Numbered from the stretch's first letter, positions 17,324 through 27,465 are shown. The stretch: DNA of 64,000 nt from CAVYUC01 sp963816685 (GCA_963816685.1 CAWFMB010000016.1:248001-312000); one strand, 5' to 3'. Made by a program: numbers and translations. Notes: generated by a model from the letters alone, not told the origin.

Positions 17324-19777
17324 CTAATCATCATCATCATCTTTACCGGGGGTTAAAAACGCTGCATGAACAGGGGCCGGGCATTCGCTGTCCATTCCTT
17401 TTATTGCAGCCCAAATCACCTTGTTGAACTGGTCATCCGGAATGCGGTCTTCAATTTTAAAATTAAACGTCTCGCTTAACCGCGACATCGCAGTTTTCTC
17501 TGTATTTACAAGGTCTAAATCCACCTTGTTCGGGAGTGCGTTAAATGGCGGATGACCGGCTGTTTTGTTAAAACAACGCCACATGGGTTCTGCTGCTGCA
17601 TCATACTGGCTCATTGGTGGCAGCCCCAAAATTAGTTCGATGGTGCGCAATGCAGAAGAAGTGGAATACATGGTATGATCAACAAATCCCTGTTTCACAA
17701 AACCCCCTGCAATATATGCTGTAGTGCGGTGAGCATCCACATGGTCGGGACCATTTTGGGCATCATCTTCAAGAATAATTATCAAACTTTCATTCCAGAT
17801 GGGCGAATGACTAAGGTAATCCACAAACATTCCCACTGCAAGATCATTGTCGGCGACATGTGCCTTTGGAGTAGGCCTTCCCAGCCGGAGTCCTTCTGTG
17901 TGATCATTGCCGAAACGGATACTGTTGAATTGCGGAACATTTCCTTCGGCAAGCAGCTTTTCAAAATCATCCTTCCACCAGCGGAACCTTACCGTATCGC
18001 GAATTGACATATCCCAACCCACATATTCCTCACAAAAATGATTCACCAGTGCAGGTACATTTGCTGTTTTTTCATCTGAGATAAATTCCCCATAGCTTCG
18101 ATACGGAACCTCGAATTTCTTGCAGTAATCCCATAAAAAAACCTTGTTCTCAGCAATATCACGATTTCCTTCGCCGGGATAAGTGCCGCCTCTTCCACCA
18201 TAACTTGTAGGCCAGTTTTTTTCGAGATAATCGGTTGCATACGCACCCATTGTCCAGTTGTGGCCGTCGGCACTTACTTCGCCATCAACATAAAAATTAT
18301 CGAGCAAAACAAACTGATTTGCAATCGCATGCTGGTTTGGCGTCACATTTTCTCCAAAAAGCACAAGGTTAGGGTCTCCGTTTCCTTCCGGAATATCACC
18401 CAGAACCTGATCGTACGTCCGGTTTTCCTTGATAACATAAAAAACGTACCTGATGGGTGATTTATCGCCTACTTTAGTTGGAACCGGGTTTCCTTCCTCG
18501 CCTTCCGAAATTAATTCGTTTTCCTTGTTATACGGAACATTCTGATACACTGCCTGTGAATAAATTCCAAGTTGATTTTCATCAGGCACACCGATTGCCT
18601 GCAATGTTCCGGTAAACAATCCTCCAATGTACTGTACTTTCATATTTTCGACATCCAAATCCTTATGTCGCTCCACCCGTTCCTTTTCACTTTCAGGACT
18701 TGGCCCAAGCGGATTTGCTTTTGAAGTGAGCCCTTTTCCATTCGCAACAAAAACAGTATTTCCAACAACCCGCACACATGTAGGATACCAGCCTGTAGGA
18801 ATAAAACCTTTGCTAAAACTTTCACCCGGTTCACTTACATCGAAAACAGCAAGGCAATTGTTGTCGGCATTGGCAATATACAATGTTTTATTATCGTCAC
18901 TCAATGCAAGGCTGTTGGTGGTAGAGCCGGAAGGTGCGCCGGGATAAAGGGCAGAATTCAATACTTCAACCACCTTTTTTTGTCTGAGCGAAAGAACTGA
19001 AACTGAATTATCGTTTGCATTGCTCACAAAAAGAAACTTTCCGTTTTTGGTGATACACATATCATTCGGATTGTCTCCCACTGCAACTGAACCTGTAATC
19101 TCCTGTTTTTTTGTATCGAAAAGAATAACTTTATCGCAACCCCAGCAGGATACATAAAGCATTTTGCAGTCGTCCGACAGGATACAGGTATAACCTTCTC
19201 CTCCCAATGGAACCTGCTTTTCAACTTTCCGTTCCTTCAAATTATAAACATACAGCGAATTGTTTTCTTTTGTAACCGCGTAAACCAACTGCCGTTTATC
19301 ATCCACATCAATTCCTGCAATTGAAATTTTCTCCGGCCAGGGCTTTCCAATTACCAATGTATCGTATGATTCCAGCTTGTTGTTATTCACCATATAACAG
19401 ATTATCCAGTTGTCGTTGCCACCGGAAGCATATAAATATTTCCCGTTTGACGAAAAGGTAAGTCCAAGCCAGCTTTTCTGAATGACAACCGAATCAAGCA
19501 TCTTCATCTCGTTTGCATCAATGAGTTGTATGGTTTGAGTACTCTGTCCATTGTTGGTTACTGCAAGCATTTTGCCGGATGGTGAAACGGCAATATTTAG
19601 CGGCAAGTCACCGAGCGGAAGCAGTTCGCCTACCGGTGACAGCTTCCAGCCATTTGGAAGCGAAATCTGGTTTGCCATTATTTCTTTCAGCGATTGCCCG
19701 CTAACAATGGTTGAAATACCTGTAATTAAAAAAATCAGCAGGAGAAGAATATTTGATTTTCCCGGCGTGTTATTCAT
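17324..19777 (-). CDS. Secreted beta-propeller plus phosphoesterase protein
   Basis: This 817-residue protein begins with a signal peptide (hydrophobic residues about 9-27, ending VSGQS). Residues about 45-370 form a YncE/WD40-like propeller with repeated blades such as GKMLAVTNNG, GKYLYASGG, CKMLYVSCWG and GKFLFVSNAND. The C-terminal part (about 430-800) is a phosphoesterase of the alkaline-phosphatase superfamily: VIKENRTYDQVLGD, SADGHNWTMGAYATDY, and EDDAQNGPDHVDAHRTTAYI supply metal-binding Asp/His. It probably hydrolyses a phosphoester in the periplasm or on the surface. The tail ends in five Asp. It is transcribed alone. The domain pairing is well known; the substrate is unknown. Confidence 0.9.
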   Translation of the reverse strand: MNNTPGKSNILLLLIFLITGISTIVSGQSLKEIMANQISLPNGWKLSPVGELLPLGDLPLNIAVSPSGKMLAVTNNGQSTQTIQLIDANEMKMLDSVVIQKSWLGLTFSSNGKYLYASGGNDNWIICYMVNNNKLESYDTLVIGKPWPEKISIAGIDVDDKRQLVYAVTKENNSLYVYNLKERKVEKQVPLGGEGYTCILSDDCKMLYVSCWGCDKVILFDTKKQEITGSVAVGDNPNDMCITKNGKFLFVSNANDNSVSVLSLRQKKVVEVLNSALYPGAPSGSTTNSLALSDDNKTLYIANADNNCLAVFDVSEPGESFSKGFIPTGWYPTCVRVVGNTVFVANGKGLTSKANPLGPSPESEKERVERHKDLDVENMKVQYIGGLFTGTLQAIGVPDENQLGIYSQAVYQNVPYNKENELISEGEEGNPVPTKVGDKSPIRYVFYVIKENRTYDQVLGDIPEGNGDPNLVLFGENVTPNQHAIANQFVLLDNFYVDGEVSADGHNWTMGAYATDYLEKNWPTSYGGRGGTYPGEGNRDIAENKVFLWDYCKKFEVPYRSYGEFISDEKTANVPALVNHFCEEYVGWDMSIRDTVRFRWWKDDFEKLLAEGNVPQFNSIRFGNDHTEGLRLGRPTPKAHVADNDLAVGMFVDYLSHSPIWNESLIIILEDDAQNGPDHVDAHRTTAYIAGGFVKQGFVDHTMYSTSSALRTIELILGLPPMSQYDAAAEPMWRCFNKTAGHPPFNALPNKVDLDLVNTEKTAMSRLSETFNFKIEDRIPDDQFNKVIWAAIKGMDSECPAPVHAAFLTPGKDDDDD

Positions 19778-19952
19778 GATCTGCAGGTTTAAGTTTATTG
19801 TTATCCCAATATTTAAATTAAGGTGTAAATTAAGATATGAAAGTCATAAATACAAACATTCCTAAACGAAATAAGAAATACCGGAATTATATTTTATGAA
19901 GTTGATACTTTCATTTCTTTCAATAAAACCGGCAAATGCAATTTTAATGGCT

Positions 19953-20888
19953 TTATAAATCAGAAATTTTAATTCTGATTTCTTCTTCAGGATAAACATT
20001 GTAATTATCGCCAAACTGAGCCAAAAATTCTATACTCAATGCTCTGAAAGTATAAGAAACCGGCAATAAAATTACCGCTCCAATGTATGGGATTGCAATC
20101 AGGAATAATCCAATACAACAGGTAAAAAGCGCAACAAGCAGAACTGCAATAACCACAGCAATTTTTAGCACAAAAATGAAAAGTCCGTAAACAATAAAGA
20201 CAAAGAAATGCTTCCCGAAAAGCGACAGAAATTTCCCCCACCCGGTTAAGACTCCAACTCTGTTTTTATACATTACCGGAACTACAAAATCTTTCAGAAA
20301 TAATGAGATATAGCCAAAAATGAGAATGATTGCAAGAAAAATTAAAACGAGACGACCAACTGACCAAACAATTTCAAGCTGCTGGTAATCCCCATAATAA
20401 AGATCCTTACCGGTTTTAAAACTGTAAATAAAAAAGAGCATTAAAATGGCGAAAAAGATCCAGCCCATAAAGAAATTCCAAAGGAACAATGAGTTTCCTT
20501 CCTTCCTGTATTCCTTCCAGGGAAGGCTAACATCATTCTTATCAAGGGCTACATTGTGCAGAAACATAAATTTTCCGCGCGAACTGACCCAAATAACTAC
20601 CGAAACAGCAGCGATTAACACAATGATTCCGGCGATAATCAGGTTAAACCAAACCGGATGAGCAAGCAGCCAATCTTGCGCAGTTTGAGGAAAAGTAAAA
20701 AATTCATCCAGTCCCCGACCGGAATTATTTCCACTGCCTCCGCTCCCGCTTCCGCTGCAGTCGGTCAAACCGGCAAGCCAGGCTGTAAATCCAACGCGAA
20801 ACCATTTATTGATATTAAAAGGCTGAAAGAGGGCTTTTTTCATGCGGGCCCATGCTTTTGAAAGCGGGCCGCTGTAACTTATTGCCAT
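19953..20888 (-). CDS. Multi-pass membrane protein, DUF7544-like
   Basis: This 311-residue protein has about six hydrophobic helices. The N-terminus carries an amphipathic stretch (SYSGPLSKAWARMKKALFQPFNINKWFRVGFTAWLAG) followed by a Gly/Ser-rich linker (SGSGSGGSGNNSG) and a charged middle. Families with this start are annotated as DUF7544 or glycerophosphodiesterase-membrane-like proteins. No catalytic motif is visible and I cannot assign a function. It is a single gene flanked by non-coding DNA; a GTAACTTGC sequence just upstream resembles a -7 element. Confidence 0.75.
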   Translation of the reverse strand: MAISYSGPLSKAWARMKKALFQPFNINKWFRVGFTAWLAGLTDCSGSGSGGSGNNSGRGLDEFFTFPQTAQDWLLAHPVWFNLIIAGIIVLIAAVSVVIWVSSRGKFMFLHNVALDKNDVSLPWKEYRKEGNSLFLWNFFMGWIFFAILMLFFIYSFKTGKDLYYGDYQQLEIVWSVGRLVLIFLAIILIFGYISLFLKDFVVPVMYKNRVGVLTGWGKFLSLFGKHFFVFIVYGLFIFVLKIAVVIAVLLVALFTCCIGLFLIAIPYIGAVILLPVSYTFRALSIEFLAQFGDNYNVYPEEEIRIKISDL

Positions 20889-21016
20889 GGTTGTAGTTTT
20901 TGGTTTGATGCAAGTTACAAAAAATAAAAAAATCAGATTGAAATCTTCGTGATATAAACTAACTACTCAGGCAGTTTTGCAAACCAGGAATGTATTTTTA
21001 CCTTCAAACTATTTAC

Positions 21017-21024
21017 TATTTTTG
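21017..21024 (+). promoter_or_regulatory. -7 promoter element upstream of the GH5-like gene
   Basis: TATTTTTG matches TAnnTTTG and lies 25 bp before ATG 21049, which favours that start over a longer in-frame alternative at 20977. Confidence 0.45.
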
Positions 21025-21048
21025 ATATTCAAACTTAAATCAATTAAA

Positions 21049-23226
21049 ATGACCAGATATAATTCGGTTTTCTGTTTATTCCTGATACTCCTTTTTAATT
21101 CTGTTTTTGTTCATGCACAGGAAAATAAAGCAATGTCTGCTTTCCCAATGGATTGGGAAGGGTTTTCATCGGGCAAAATTAACCTTTCGTATTTACTTGA
21201 AAAACCGGCGGGTGAAAAGGGTTTCATTACAATTGAGAAAGGCCATTTTGTTAAACCAAACGGCGAAAGGTTCCGGATTTGGGGAGTGAATCTTACAGGC
21301 GGGGCTTGTTACCCTGAAAAAACGGTGGCGCCTAAAACCGCAGCATTTCTTGCAGCGATGGGAATCAATGCTGTGCGTTTTCATTTCCTTGATTCAAACT
21401 GGGGCGAAGGAAAATCCATTTTCCCGCAGGAAACAGACAATACACAGACATTCGACCAGGAACAACTGGATAAGCTTGATTTTTTTGTATCGGAACTGAA
21501 AAAGCAGGGCATTTATTCCAACTTCAACCTGAATGTAGGACGAAACTTCCGTGAGGGAGACAATGTGCCATCGTACAGGTTTTTGGGACTTGCAAAAGCA
21601 GTTACACTCTTTGACGATCACATCATCGAACTTGAAAAGCAATATGCAAAACAGTTGCTTTCGCATAAAAACAGATACACAGGAAATGAGTACCGCAACG
21701 AACCGGCACTGGCGTTTCTTGAAATTGTAAATGAAAACTCACTTGTTGAAGCCTGGTTTACAGGACGGTTACTTGGCGAACATAATTCAACTGAGACCAG
21801 CACATGGACAGATATTCCTGAATATTACGGTAAAGAACTGACTGAAAAATACAATCAATGGCTGGAGAAAAATCTTTCTTCCGAAAAATTAAATATACTA
21901 CGTACTGAACTTCGTTTAAAAGAAGGTGAACCAATTCCGCGACTGAAAAATACCGAATTTGAAGAAGCTTCTGATTTGCGCTTTCAAACCGAAGCAAAAT
22001 TTATCATTGAAACCGAAAATTCCTTCTACTCGGGGATGTACAGTTTCCTGAAAAATGAGGTGAAAGTCAACCAGCTTGTTGCTGCAAACAGTGATCACAA
22101 CCACTGGAAAAGCGGATATGCATTGCTTTCATCCACATCGAAATCCGATTTTGTGGATGGACATGTTTACTGGCAGCATCCAAATTATTTTACTGATCCT
22201 GCAACAGGGGAAAGCACATTTTCAATCGAAAACACCCCGATGGTTAATGATCCTGAATTTTCTACTGTAGCACAACTTTCGCGATCGGCAGTGATTGAAA
22301 AACCATATACTGTTTCGGAAACCAACCATCCTTATCCAAACGAATATGCCGCTGAGGGATTTTTAATTCTGGGTGCATACGCTCTGCTACAGGATTGGGA
22401 TGGCATTTATTTTTACACGCTCGAACATGACGATCCGACACTGTGGAATACAAAAAAGCCAAACTATTTCGATATCGAACATGACCCGGTAAAAATGGCT
22501 GCCCTTGCAGCAGGCGCACCGATGTTTCACCGCGGGGATGTAAAAGCAGCTCAAACAACGGTTTTGCGAAATTACAGTGAAACGGATTTAATTGAAGGAA
22601 TCCGGAAAAATCTAGGCCCAAAACCATTTTTTACACAAGGGTTTCCGCTGGCAACACCGCTAAAATATAAAACACGGATTGAATCTTTTTCAGGTGGAGA
22701 AAATAATTTTCCCGAGTTAAAGGATGGAAACAACATTGTTTCCGAAACCGGGGAACTTACATGGAATACAGCAAATGAAAAGGGAGTTGTTTCTGTTAAC
22801 TCAAAAAAAACACAGGCGCTGATTGGTTATTCGGATAAAATGAATGTTAGGGCAACTGAAAATCTGGCTGCCCGACTGGATAATCCTTTTGCAACGATTG
22901 TGATGACTTCGCTGGATGGAAAACCAATTGCATCGTCAGGCAAAATGCTGCTGACGGCAGCAGCTTCATCCATATTAAAGAATGCAGTCTGGAATTCAGA
23001 ACGCACATCACTGATTCAATGGGGCGAGCAACCTTTTTTGATAGAACAGGTTTCCGGAACCATAAAATTAAAAGGATTGAAAAAACCAGCCGGTTTTAAA
23101 ATAACACCGCTCGATGGTTCGGGAAAACCAATTGGTAAAATACAACAGGTAATTTCGAAAAACAGTGAAATTGAATTCATCATCGGAGAAACGCCAACTG
23201 TTTGGTATCTTGTTGAAAAAAATTAA
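21049..23226 (+). CDS. Secreted cellulase-family (GH5-like, clan GH-A) glycoside hydrolase
   Basis: This 725-residue protein has a signal peptide (FCLFLILLFNSVFVHAQ) from ATG 21049. It then carries a clan A barrel with WGVNLTGG, AMGINAVRFHFLD, SNFNLNVGRN, acid/base Glu229 in EIVNENS, and probable nucleophile Glu424 in TVSETNHPYP. Residues about 560-725 form beta-sandwich domains that usually accompany the barrel. It should cleave a beta-linked plant or algal glycan outside the cytoplasm. The subfamily is not clear and the family label is GH5-like only. It is monocistronic and has no SusC/SusD partner nearby. Confidence 0.85.
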   Translation: MTRYNSVFCLFLILLFNSVFVHAQENKAMSAFPMDWEGFSSGKINLSYLLEKPAGEKGFITIEKGHFVKPNGERFRIWGVNLTGGACYPEKTVAPKTAAFLAAMGINAVRFHFLDSNWGEGKSIFPQETDNTQTFDQEQLDKLDFFVSELKKQGIYSNFNLNVGRNFREGDNVPSYRFLGLAKAVTLFDDHIIELEKQYAKQLLSHKNRYTGNEYRNEPALAFLEIVNENSLVEAWFTGRLLGEHNSTETSTWTDIPEYYGKELTEKYNQWLEKNLSSEKLNILRTELRLKEGEPIPRLKNTEFEEASDLRFQTEAKFIIETENSFYSGMYSFLKNEVKVNQLVAANSDHNHWKSGYALLSSTSKSDFVDGHVYWQHPNYFTDPATGESTFSIENTPMVNDPEFSTVAQLSRSAVIEKPYTVSETNHPYPNEYAAEGFLILGAYALLQDWDGIYFYTLEHDDPTLWNTKKPNYFDIEHDPVKMAALAAGAPMFHRGDVKAAQTTVLRNYSETDLIEGIRKNLGPKPFFTQGFPLATPLKYKTRIESFSGGENNFPELKDGNNIVSETGELTWNTANEKGVVSVNSKKTQALIGYSDKMNVRATENLAARLDNPFATIVMTSLDGKPIASSGKMLLTAAASSILKNAVWNSERTSLIQWGEQPFLIEQVSGTIKLKGLKKPAGFKITPLDGSGKPIGKIQQVISKNSEIEFIIGETPTVWYLVEKN

Positions 23227-23398
23227 TTGCAGCTATTCATCGGAACAATTAAAGCCATCCGATAAGATTTCATAAGAATGGCTGTTGATTTGCAACCTCC
23301 GGCCTGTCTCTTAAATCTTGTTAAAAGTTCAGTTAAAAACTGTTATCTTTCCAACCGTATAAATGATTTCAGATACTTTTGTTCCGAAATATTCCAGC

Positions 23399-24145
23399 AT
23401 GTTGAAATTAAAGTACATACTTCTTGTTTTCCTGTCGGTTTTTACCCTGATTGCAAATTCGCAGGATGAAATTATCGACCCGATGCTCATTCGCCTGAAA
23501 GCAAGAATTGTAAGTGCTTCCGACAGCTCGGCTGTGCCTTATGCCAACATTATCAACAACCGCACCCACAGTGGAACCATTACAGGCGCCGATGGTTATT
23601 TTACTCTCGAAATGCTGAATATCGACAGCCTTGTAGTCACTTCGATAGGTTATCAGAAGGAAGTTTTAAAAGTACCGTATAATTACAACGGGCAAAACAC
23701 AATTGTTTTTGAAATGAAACCGGTGAATTACGGCATTGGTGAAGTGGAAGTCAAAGGAAAAAAACAGGAGTATAATTTGGGGCTCGACCAGAAAAAGCCT
23801 GTGAACATTGCCCCCGAATTACGAGGAAATGCATTTAATGAAAAACCGCCGATAATTGCTGCACTTTTTAATCCGATTTCTTTTTTGCAGTACTATCTCA
23901 GCGGCAGTGAAAAGGAAAAACGGGATGTACGCGAAGCAATGTCACTCCAGCGAAACTGGGAAATGCACTCCGAAAATTACAACAAAGAGATGGTGATGAA
24001 ACTTACCGGGTTGAATGAAGTCAATGCGGATTCGTTTATGGTGTGGTTCAATGCCCGGGATGTGCTTCCTTACACCTCAACAGAATACGAAGTGCGGGCT
24101 TCCATTGTTTACTATTTCGAAAAATACAAACAGGAAAAAAAATAG
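23399..24145 (+). CDS. Exported carboxypeptidase-regulatory-like domain protein
   Basis: I start at ATG 23399, where a signal peptide begins (MLKLKYILLVFLSVFTLIANSQ); an upstream in-frame ATG at 23363 would bury it. The mature protein (248 residues in all) opens with a CarboxypepD_reg-like beta-sandwich: KARIVSASDSSAVPYANI, HSGTITGADGYFTL, SLVVTSIGYQKE. After about residue 120 comes a helical part without known motifs. Such modules are common on Bacteroidota outer-membrane and periplasmic proteins, but this one has no TonB-dependent barrel. A paralogous layout occurs in the gene at 26332. Confidence 0.82.
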   Translation: MLKLKYILLVFLSVFTLIANSQDEIIDPMLIRLKARIVSASDSSAVPYANIINNRTHSGTITGADGYFTLEMLNIDSLVVTSIGYQKEVLKVPYNYNGQNTIVFEMKPVNYGIGEVEVKGKKQEYNLGLDQKKPVNIAPELRGNAFNEKPPIIAALFNPISFLQYYLSGSEKEKRDVREAMSLQRNWEMHSENYNKEMVMKLTGLNEVNADSFMVWFNARDVLPYTSTEYEVRASIVYYFEKYKQEKK

Positions 24146-24407
24146 AGTTATCGATTTTAATTTTGAATACCAGGTGTGTAAAATAAACAGGAATCACCTT
24201 ACAAATCCGGAGAGAAAAGATAAAACTGATAAAGCAACAGCACAGTAAGCCGTTTTTGTTTAGATGCAAATAAGCAATCCCAATAACTGCGTACTTAAAT
24301 GAATTGGAGAGAAAGAACGTTGAGCCGACAATTCATTGTCTCCTAAACTAAAAACAGTTATGACTTCCCAAAGGAGGAGATTCTGAAGCTTTTTTCCCGC
24401 TATCCGG

Positions 24408-24501
24408 CTATACCATCACTATACCATCTGTATACCTCCGATATTAAATCGCGAACCAACCCCGTCCATGGTATATGGAAGGTATAGTGAAAACCGGTAT
24501 A
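24408..24501. repeat. Element B: inverted arms of TATACC units, mostly 11 bp apart
   Basis: The left arm has CTATACCATCA (24408), CTATACCATCT (24419) and GTATACCTCCG (24430), exactly 11 bp apart. The right arm has GGTATA at 24470, 24481 and 24495 (spacing 11 and 14), the reverse complement of the left motif. The loop region between contains AAATCGCGA. The layout is the same as element A, with different unit sequence. Confidence 0.82.
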
Positions 24502-24757
24502 AAACTGCTTTGGATAGAAGAACAAATCCTGCAGTTAAAACAGCATTACATTTTACCTTTAAAAGCCACTTCTGCAATAATTTTATACAAAGAAACAGAT
24601 AATTTTTTTGATAAAAGTGTTCAGGGCTGCTGTAAGTAGAGTTAATAAAATTCTGTTTTTTTATTCGAATGAAGAAAGATTGAAGTATTAAACATTTTTA
24701 CTCCATCGGAAAAATAAAATGTTCCATAAACAGGAAACGAAATTTCATTTGAAAGCA

Positions 24758-24789
24758 AAAATTCCAAACCTGAACCAGGTCTGGAATTT
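24758..24789 (-). terminator. Rho-independent terminator of the DUF1080 unit
   Basis: Read leftward, the strand forms a 14-bp stem (one mismatch) with a 4-nt loop, then TTTTTGC. It lies about 43 bp past the DUF1080 stop codon. Confidence 0.75.
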
Positions 24790-24831
24790 CATAATACTTT
24801 TCATTTTTGTACATATCGTACAGGCAGGCAC

Positions 24832-25434
24832 TTACAACTCTTTCACTTCAATATTACGCCATTTAACTTTTATGCCTCCACCTGCATGAATTTGCAACGC
24901 AATAGCACCTTTTCCTTCGGCTATTTTATCGTCTTCAATATCCACCATCTGTTCTCCGTTGAGCCAGGTGGTAACATGGCCTCCCACCACACGGATTTTC
25001 ATTTTGTTCCATTCTCCCATTTTAAGGATATCTTCTTTTTCATCGGGTATCTGCACAAGCCATCCACGGCCATATGATTCATAAATACCGCCTGTGTCAT
25101 TGTTTGGCGGTGCTACTTCCACCTGCCAGCCGCTGACTTTTGTTCCATCGAAGGTTGAACGGAAAAATACACCGCTGTTGCCATCTGCTTCCTGTAGAAA
25201 CTCGAGGGTCAACTCAAAATCATCGTAATTCTTTTTAGTGGAGAGGTAACCGTATTCAGCATCAGGACCGCTTTCGCAAATGAGCAGGCCATCTTCCACA
25301 TACCATTTTTCGGTACCATGAATAATCCAGCCATCGAGGTTTTTACCGTTAAATAACGATTTGTAATCTTTACTTCCTGCTGAAGCACTCCATGCAATCG
25401 CTGCTGCAAACAGCACCAGAATAATTCGTTTCAT
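24832..25434 (-). CDS. Secreted DUF1080 (3-keto-disaccharide hydrolase-like) protein
   Basis: This 200-residue protein starts at ATG 25434 with a signal peptide (MKRIILVLFAAAIAWSASAGS); the frame is open further upstream without family sequence. The mature part is one DUF1080 jelly-roll: SLFNGKNLDGWI, WYVEDGLLICES, YDDFELTLEF, NSGVFFRSTFDG, GWLVQIPDEKED, WNKMKIRVVGGH and IALQIHAGGGIKVKWRNIEV. Some members hydrolyse 3-keto-glycosides made by sugar oxidoreductases; others only bind sugars. It is the last gene of a leftward unit with the lipoprotein gene (55-bp gap). Confidence 0.88.
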   Translation of the reverse strand: MKRIILVLFAAAIAWSASAGSKDYKSLFNGKNLDGWIIHGTEKWYVEDGLLICESGPDAEYGYLSTKKNYDDFELTLEFLQEADGNSGVFFRSTFDGTKVSGWQVEVAPPNNDTGGIYESYGRGWLVQIPDEKEDILKMGEWNKMKIRVVGGHVTTWLNGEQMVDIEDDKIAEGKGAIALQIHAGGGIKVKWRNIEVKEL

Positions 25435-25489
25435 TGATTCAATTTTAATTTTATTTATGATTCCTGTTATTGAAAAGTTTTCTTTTCCG

Positions 25490-26146
25490 TTAATTTCCAA
25501 CCTGTTGTTTCAGCAATTTTACATTGTTTTCGAGCCGTGTGATTGTTGCATCCTTTTCCTGAAGCTGGGTTCTCAGTTTTTCAGTTTCAGCTCTTACACT
25601 GGTTAATTCTGTACGCAAAGTGTTCAATCGTTCTTCGCTTCTCTGGTTTTCAACCTGCGCGGTTTTCAATTTATCCTGCAACACGTTAATGTCGTAATTT
25701 TTCTGATTGACTGTGGAAGTGGTTGAAGAAAGTTCATCTTCCAGATTCTCTACCTGCGATTCGAGTTGCCGGATTGTCCTGTCTTTGGTTTGCACTGCAT
25801 CCGAAAGCCGTTGTTTTTCAAAATCGAAATTGAAACTTGATGACTGAAGTGACTCTTTTTGTGTATCCAGGTTCTCACTCAATGTAAAAACCACTGCATT
25901 CAGCGAATCGATATAATTATCCTTTATTGCATTATTTTGCAACAATTCGTTTTTCATGGATTCAAAATCGGCTATCATCGCTTCAATCCTGGCAGCTTTT
26001 GCATTATTTTCTTCAGTAAGCTGACGGACCATTTCCTCTGCCCGTTCTCTTCCGCTTTGCATTTCCAAAAACTTCTTTTTCGAAACACAGGAACTAAAAA
26101 TAATTGTAATTGCTGTTAATAAAAGGATGAATTGCTTTTTTATCAT
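25490..26146 (-). CDS. Coiled-coil lipoprotein
   Basis: The start is taken at ATG 26146, giving a type II signal peptide (MIKKQFILLLTAITIIFSSC) with lipobox FSSC; acylation at that Cys would anchor it to a membrane. The remaining approximately 195 residues are almost entirely heptad-type coiled coil rich in Glu, Gln, Arg and Leu. The VSKKKFLEMQ start resembles the N-terminal part of Bacteroidota OmpA-family lipoproteins, but the OmpA peptidoglycan-binding domain is absent. It may be a periplasmic spacer or scaffold. Function is unknown. Confidence 0.78.
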   Translation of the reverse strand: MIKKQFILLLTAITIIFSSCVSKKKFLEMQSGRERAEEMVRQLTEENNAKAARIEAMIADFESMKNELLQNNAIKDNYIDSLNAVVFTLSENLDTQKESLQSSSFNFDFEKQRLSDAVQTKDRTIRQLESQVENLEDELSSTTSTVNQKNYDINVLQDKLKTAQVENQRSEERLNTLRTELTSVRAETEKLRTQLQEKDATITRLENNVKLLKQQVGN

Positions 26147-26331
26147 GATTTTTCTTTTAGATTTTAACAAATATAATAAATAATAAGTCGGTATAATAAC
26201 GTTATTAAAAGGATGAATGGTATTAAATCGTTATTTTTATTGAAATTTGAAATAAGTCATGTCTGTTGTTTTGTCAGCCAAACAGGATATAAATGCATGG
26301 TTTATCATAAAATCAAAATGTAAATTTTAAA

Positions 26332-27465
26332 ATGAATGAAATGAAAAAGATATTCGCACTTCTGCTTTCGGGCTTGTTTTATTTTACTGTTGCGGCACAA
26401 ACAGAGGGAACTATTATAAAGATTATAGCCGGTAAGGTGATTAATGAAATGACAAATGAACCTGTTTCCTATACAAACGTTGGCCTTGAAAATACGCTGA
26501 TTGGAACAGCCAGTAATGCCGAAGGATATTTCCAGCTGAAAATACCAAAGGAAATGGTGGACCGGAATATTTATTTTTCGGCAGTTGGTTTTAAAAACGA
26601 TACTTTTCCTGTGTCGCAGTTATTCGGACGTGAATATTCGGTAATTAAACTTTCGCCAAAATCGTATGATATAGAAAATATTGATGTTGCCGGACAATCG
26701 AGGGTGTTGCAGCGGATTTTAAGAATGGCGAATGAAAACACTCCGTATAATTTTATTGGCGGTCCGTTTAACCTGGTATGTGATTTAAAAAGCACCAAAA
26801 CAATAAATGATACTGTCAATCTTGTTCAAAATGCAGATGTGCTGATTTACGATAAAACCGGCTATTCCAGTCCTTCAAAACTTGATGCATACAGGTGGCG
26901 TAATTATTCTGTAAATAAACAGGAATCAACTGCACCCGATTATAGTTTTGCAGGCAGCATTACTCATCTTGACGACCTTCTTGAACTGGATTTGGTGCGC
27001 ACCGCTTCGTCCGTTCTTGATCCTGCTATTCTGAGCAGGTTCGATTTAAAAATAAAGACTGAAACCGAAGTAGACGGAAGTCCGGTATGGATAATCGCAT
27101 TTAAAGAACCAACACCAACTTTGGGTGGGTCCTGTGACTTTTATGCCACTCTTTATGAAGGAGAAATAGTCATTGCAAAGGATGATTATTCAGTGAAAAA
27201 GATTACAGGAAAAGCAAGGGCTCCAATTGGCAACAGGCAGGGCAAATCGCTGGCGGTGGGAACACCCGGTAAAAATCATTATAAGAATATAGCTTACGAT
27301 TTTACAGTGTCTTATTCGAATTTAAAACCCGATTATTTTTTACTTAACCGCACTTACGAAACCGGCGGGGACAAAGTATCTGAACAACTTAATCTTGTGG
27401 TTAAACAGGTACAGACAACCAATCTTACTGATGTTTCAAACAGGGATTATTTTCCGGCTGAATAA
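26332..27465 (+). CDS. Exported carboxypeptidase-regulatory-like domain protein
   Basis: This 377-residue protein has a signal peptide (KIFALLLSGLFYFTVAAQ), then a CarboxypepD_reg-like module (IAGKVINEMTNEPVSYTNVGL, GTASNAEGYFQLKIP, IYFSAVGFKND). From about residue 125 there is a beta-rich region ending with YDFTVSYSNLKPDYFLLNRTY, similar in style to DUF5686-related proteins. It is probably surface- or periplasm-located; the role is unknown. ATG 26341 (residue 4) is an alternative start. A strong palindrome ends the transcript. Confidence 0.78.
   Translation: MNEMKKIFALLLSGLFYFTVAAQTEGTIIKIIAGKVINEMTNEPVSYTNVGLENTLIGTASNAEGYFQLKIPKEMVDRNIYFSAVGFKNDTFPVSQLFGREYSVIKLSPKSYDIENIDVAGQSRVLQRILRMANENTPYNFIGGPFNLVCDLKSTKTINDTVNLVQNADVLIYDKTGYSSPSKLDAYRWRNYSVNKQESTAPDYSFAGSITHLDDLLELDLVRTASSVLDPAILSRFDLKIKTETEVDGSPVWIIAFKEPTPTLGGSCDFYATLYEGEIVIAKDDYSVKKITGKARAPIGNRQGKSLAVGTPGKNHYKNIAYDFTVSYSNLKPDYFLLNRTYETGGDKVSEQLNLVVKQVQTTNLTDVSNRDYFPAE

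Larger units (their letters stand above)
24146..24831. other. Gene-free stretch between convergent genes
   Basis: About 690 bp without a credible gene; the short frames here lack family signals. It contains the repeat element at 24408-24501 and the terminator at 24758-24789. The rest shows nothing recognisable. Confidence 0.65.
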
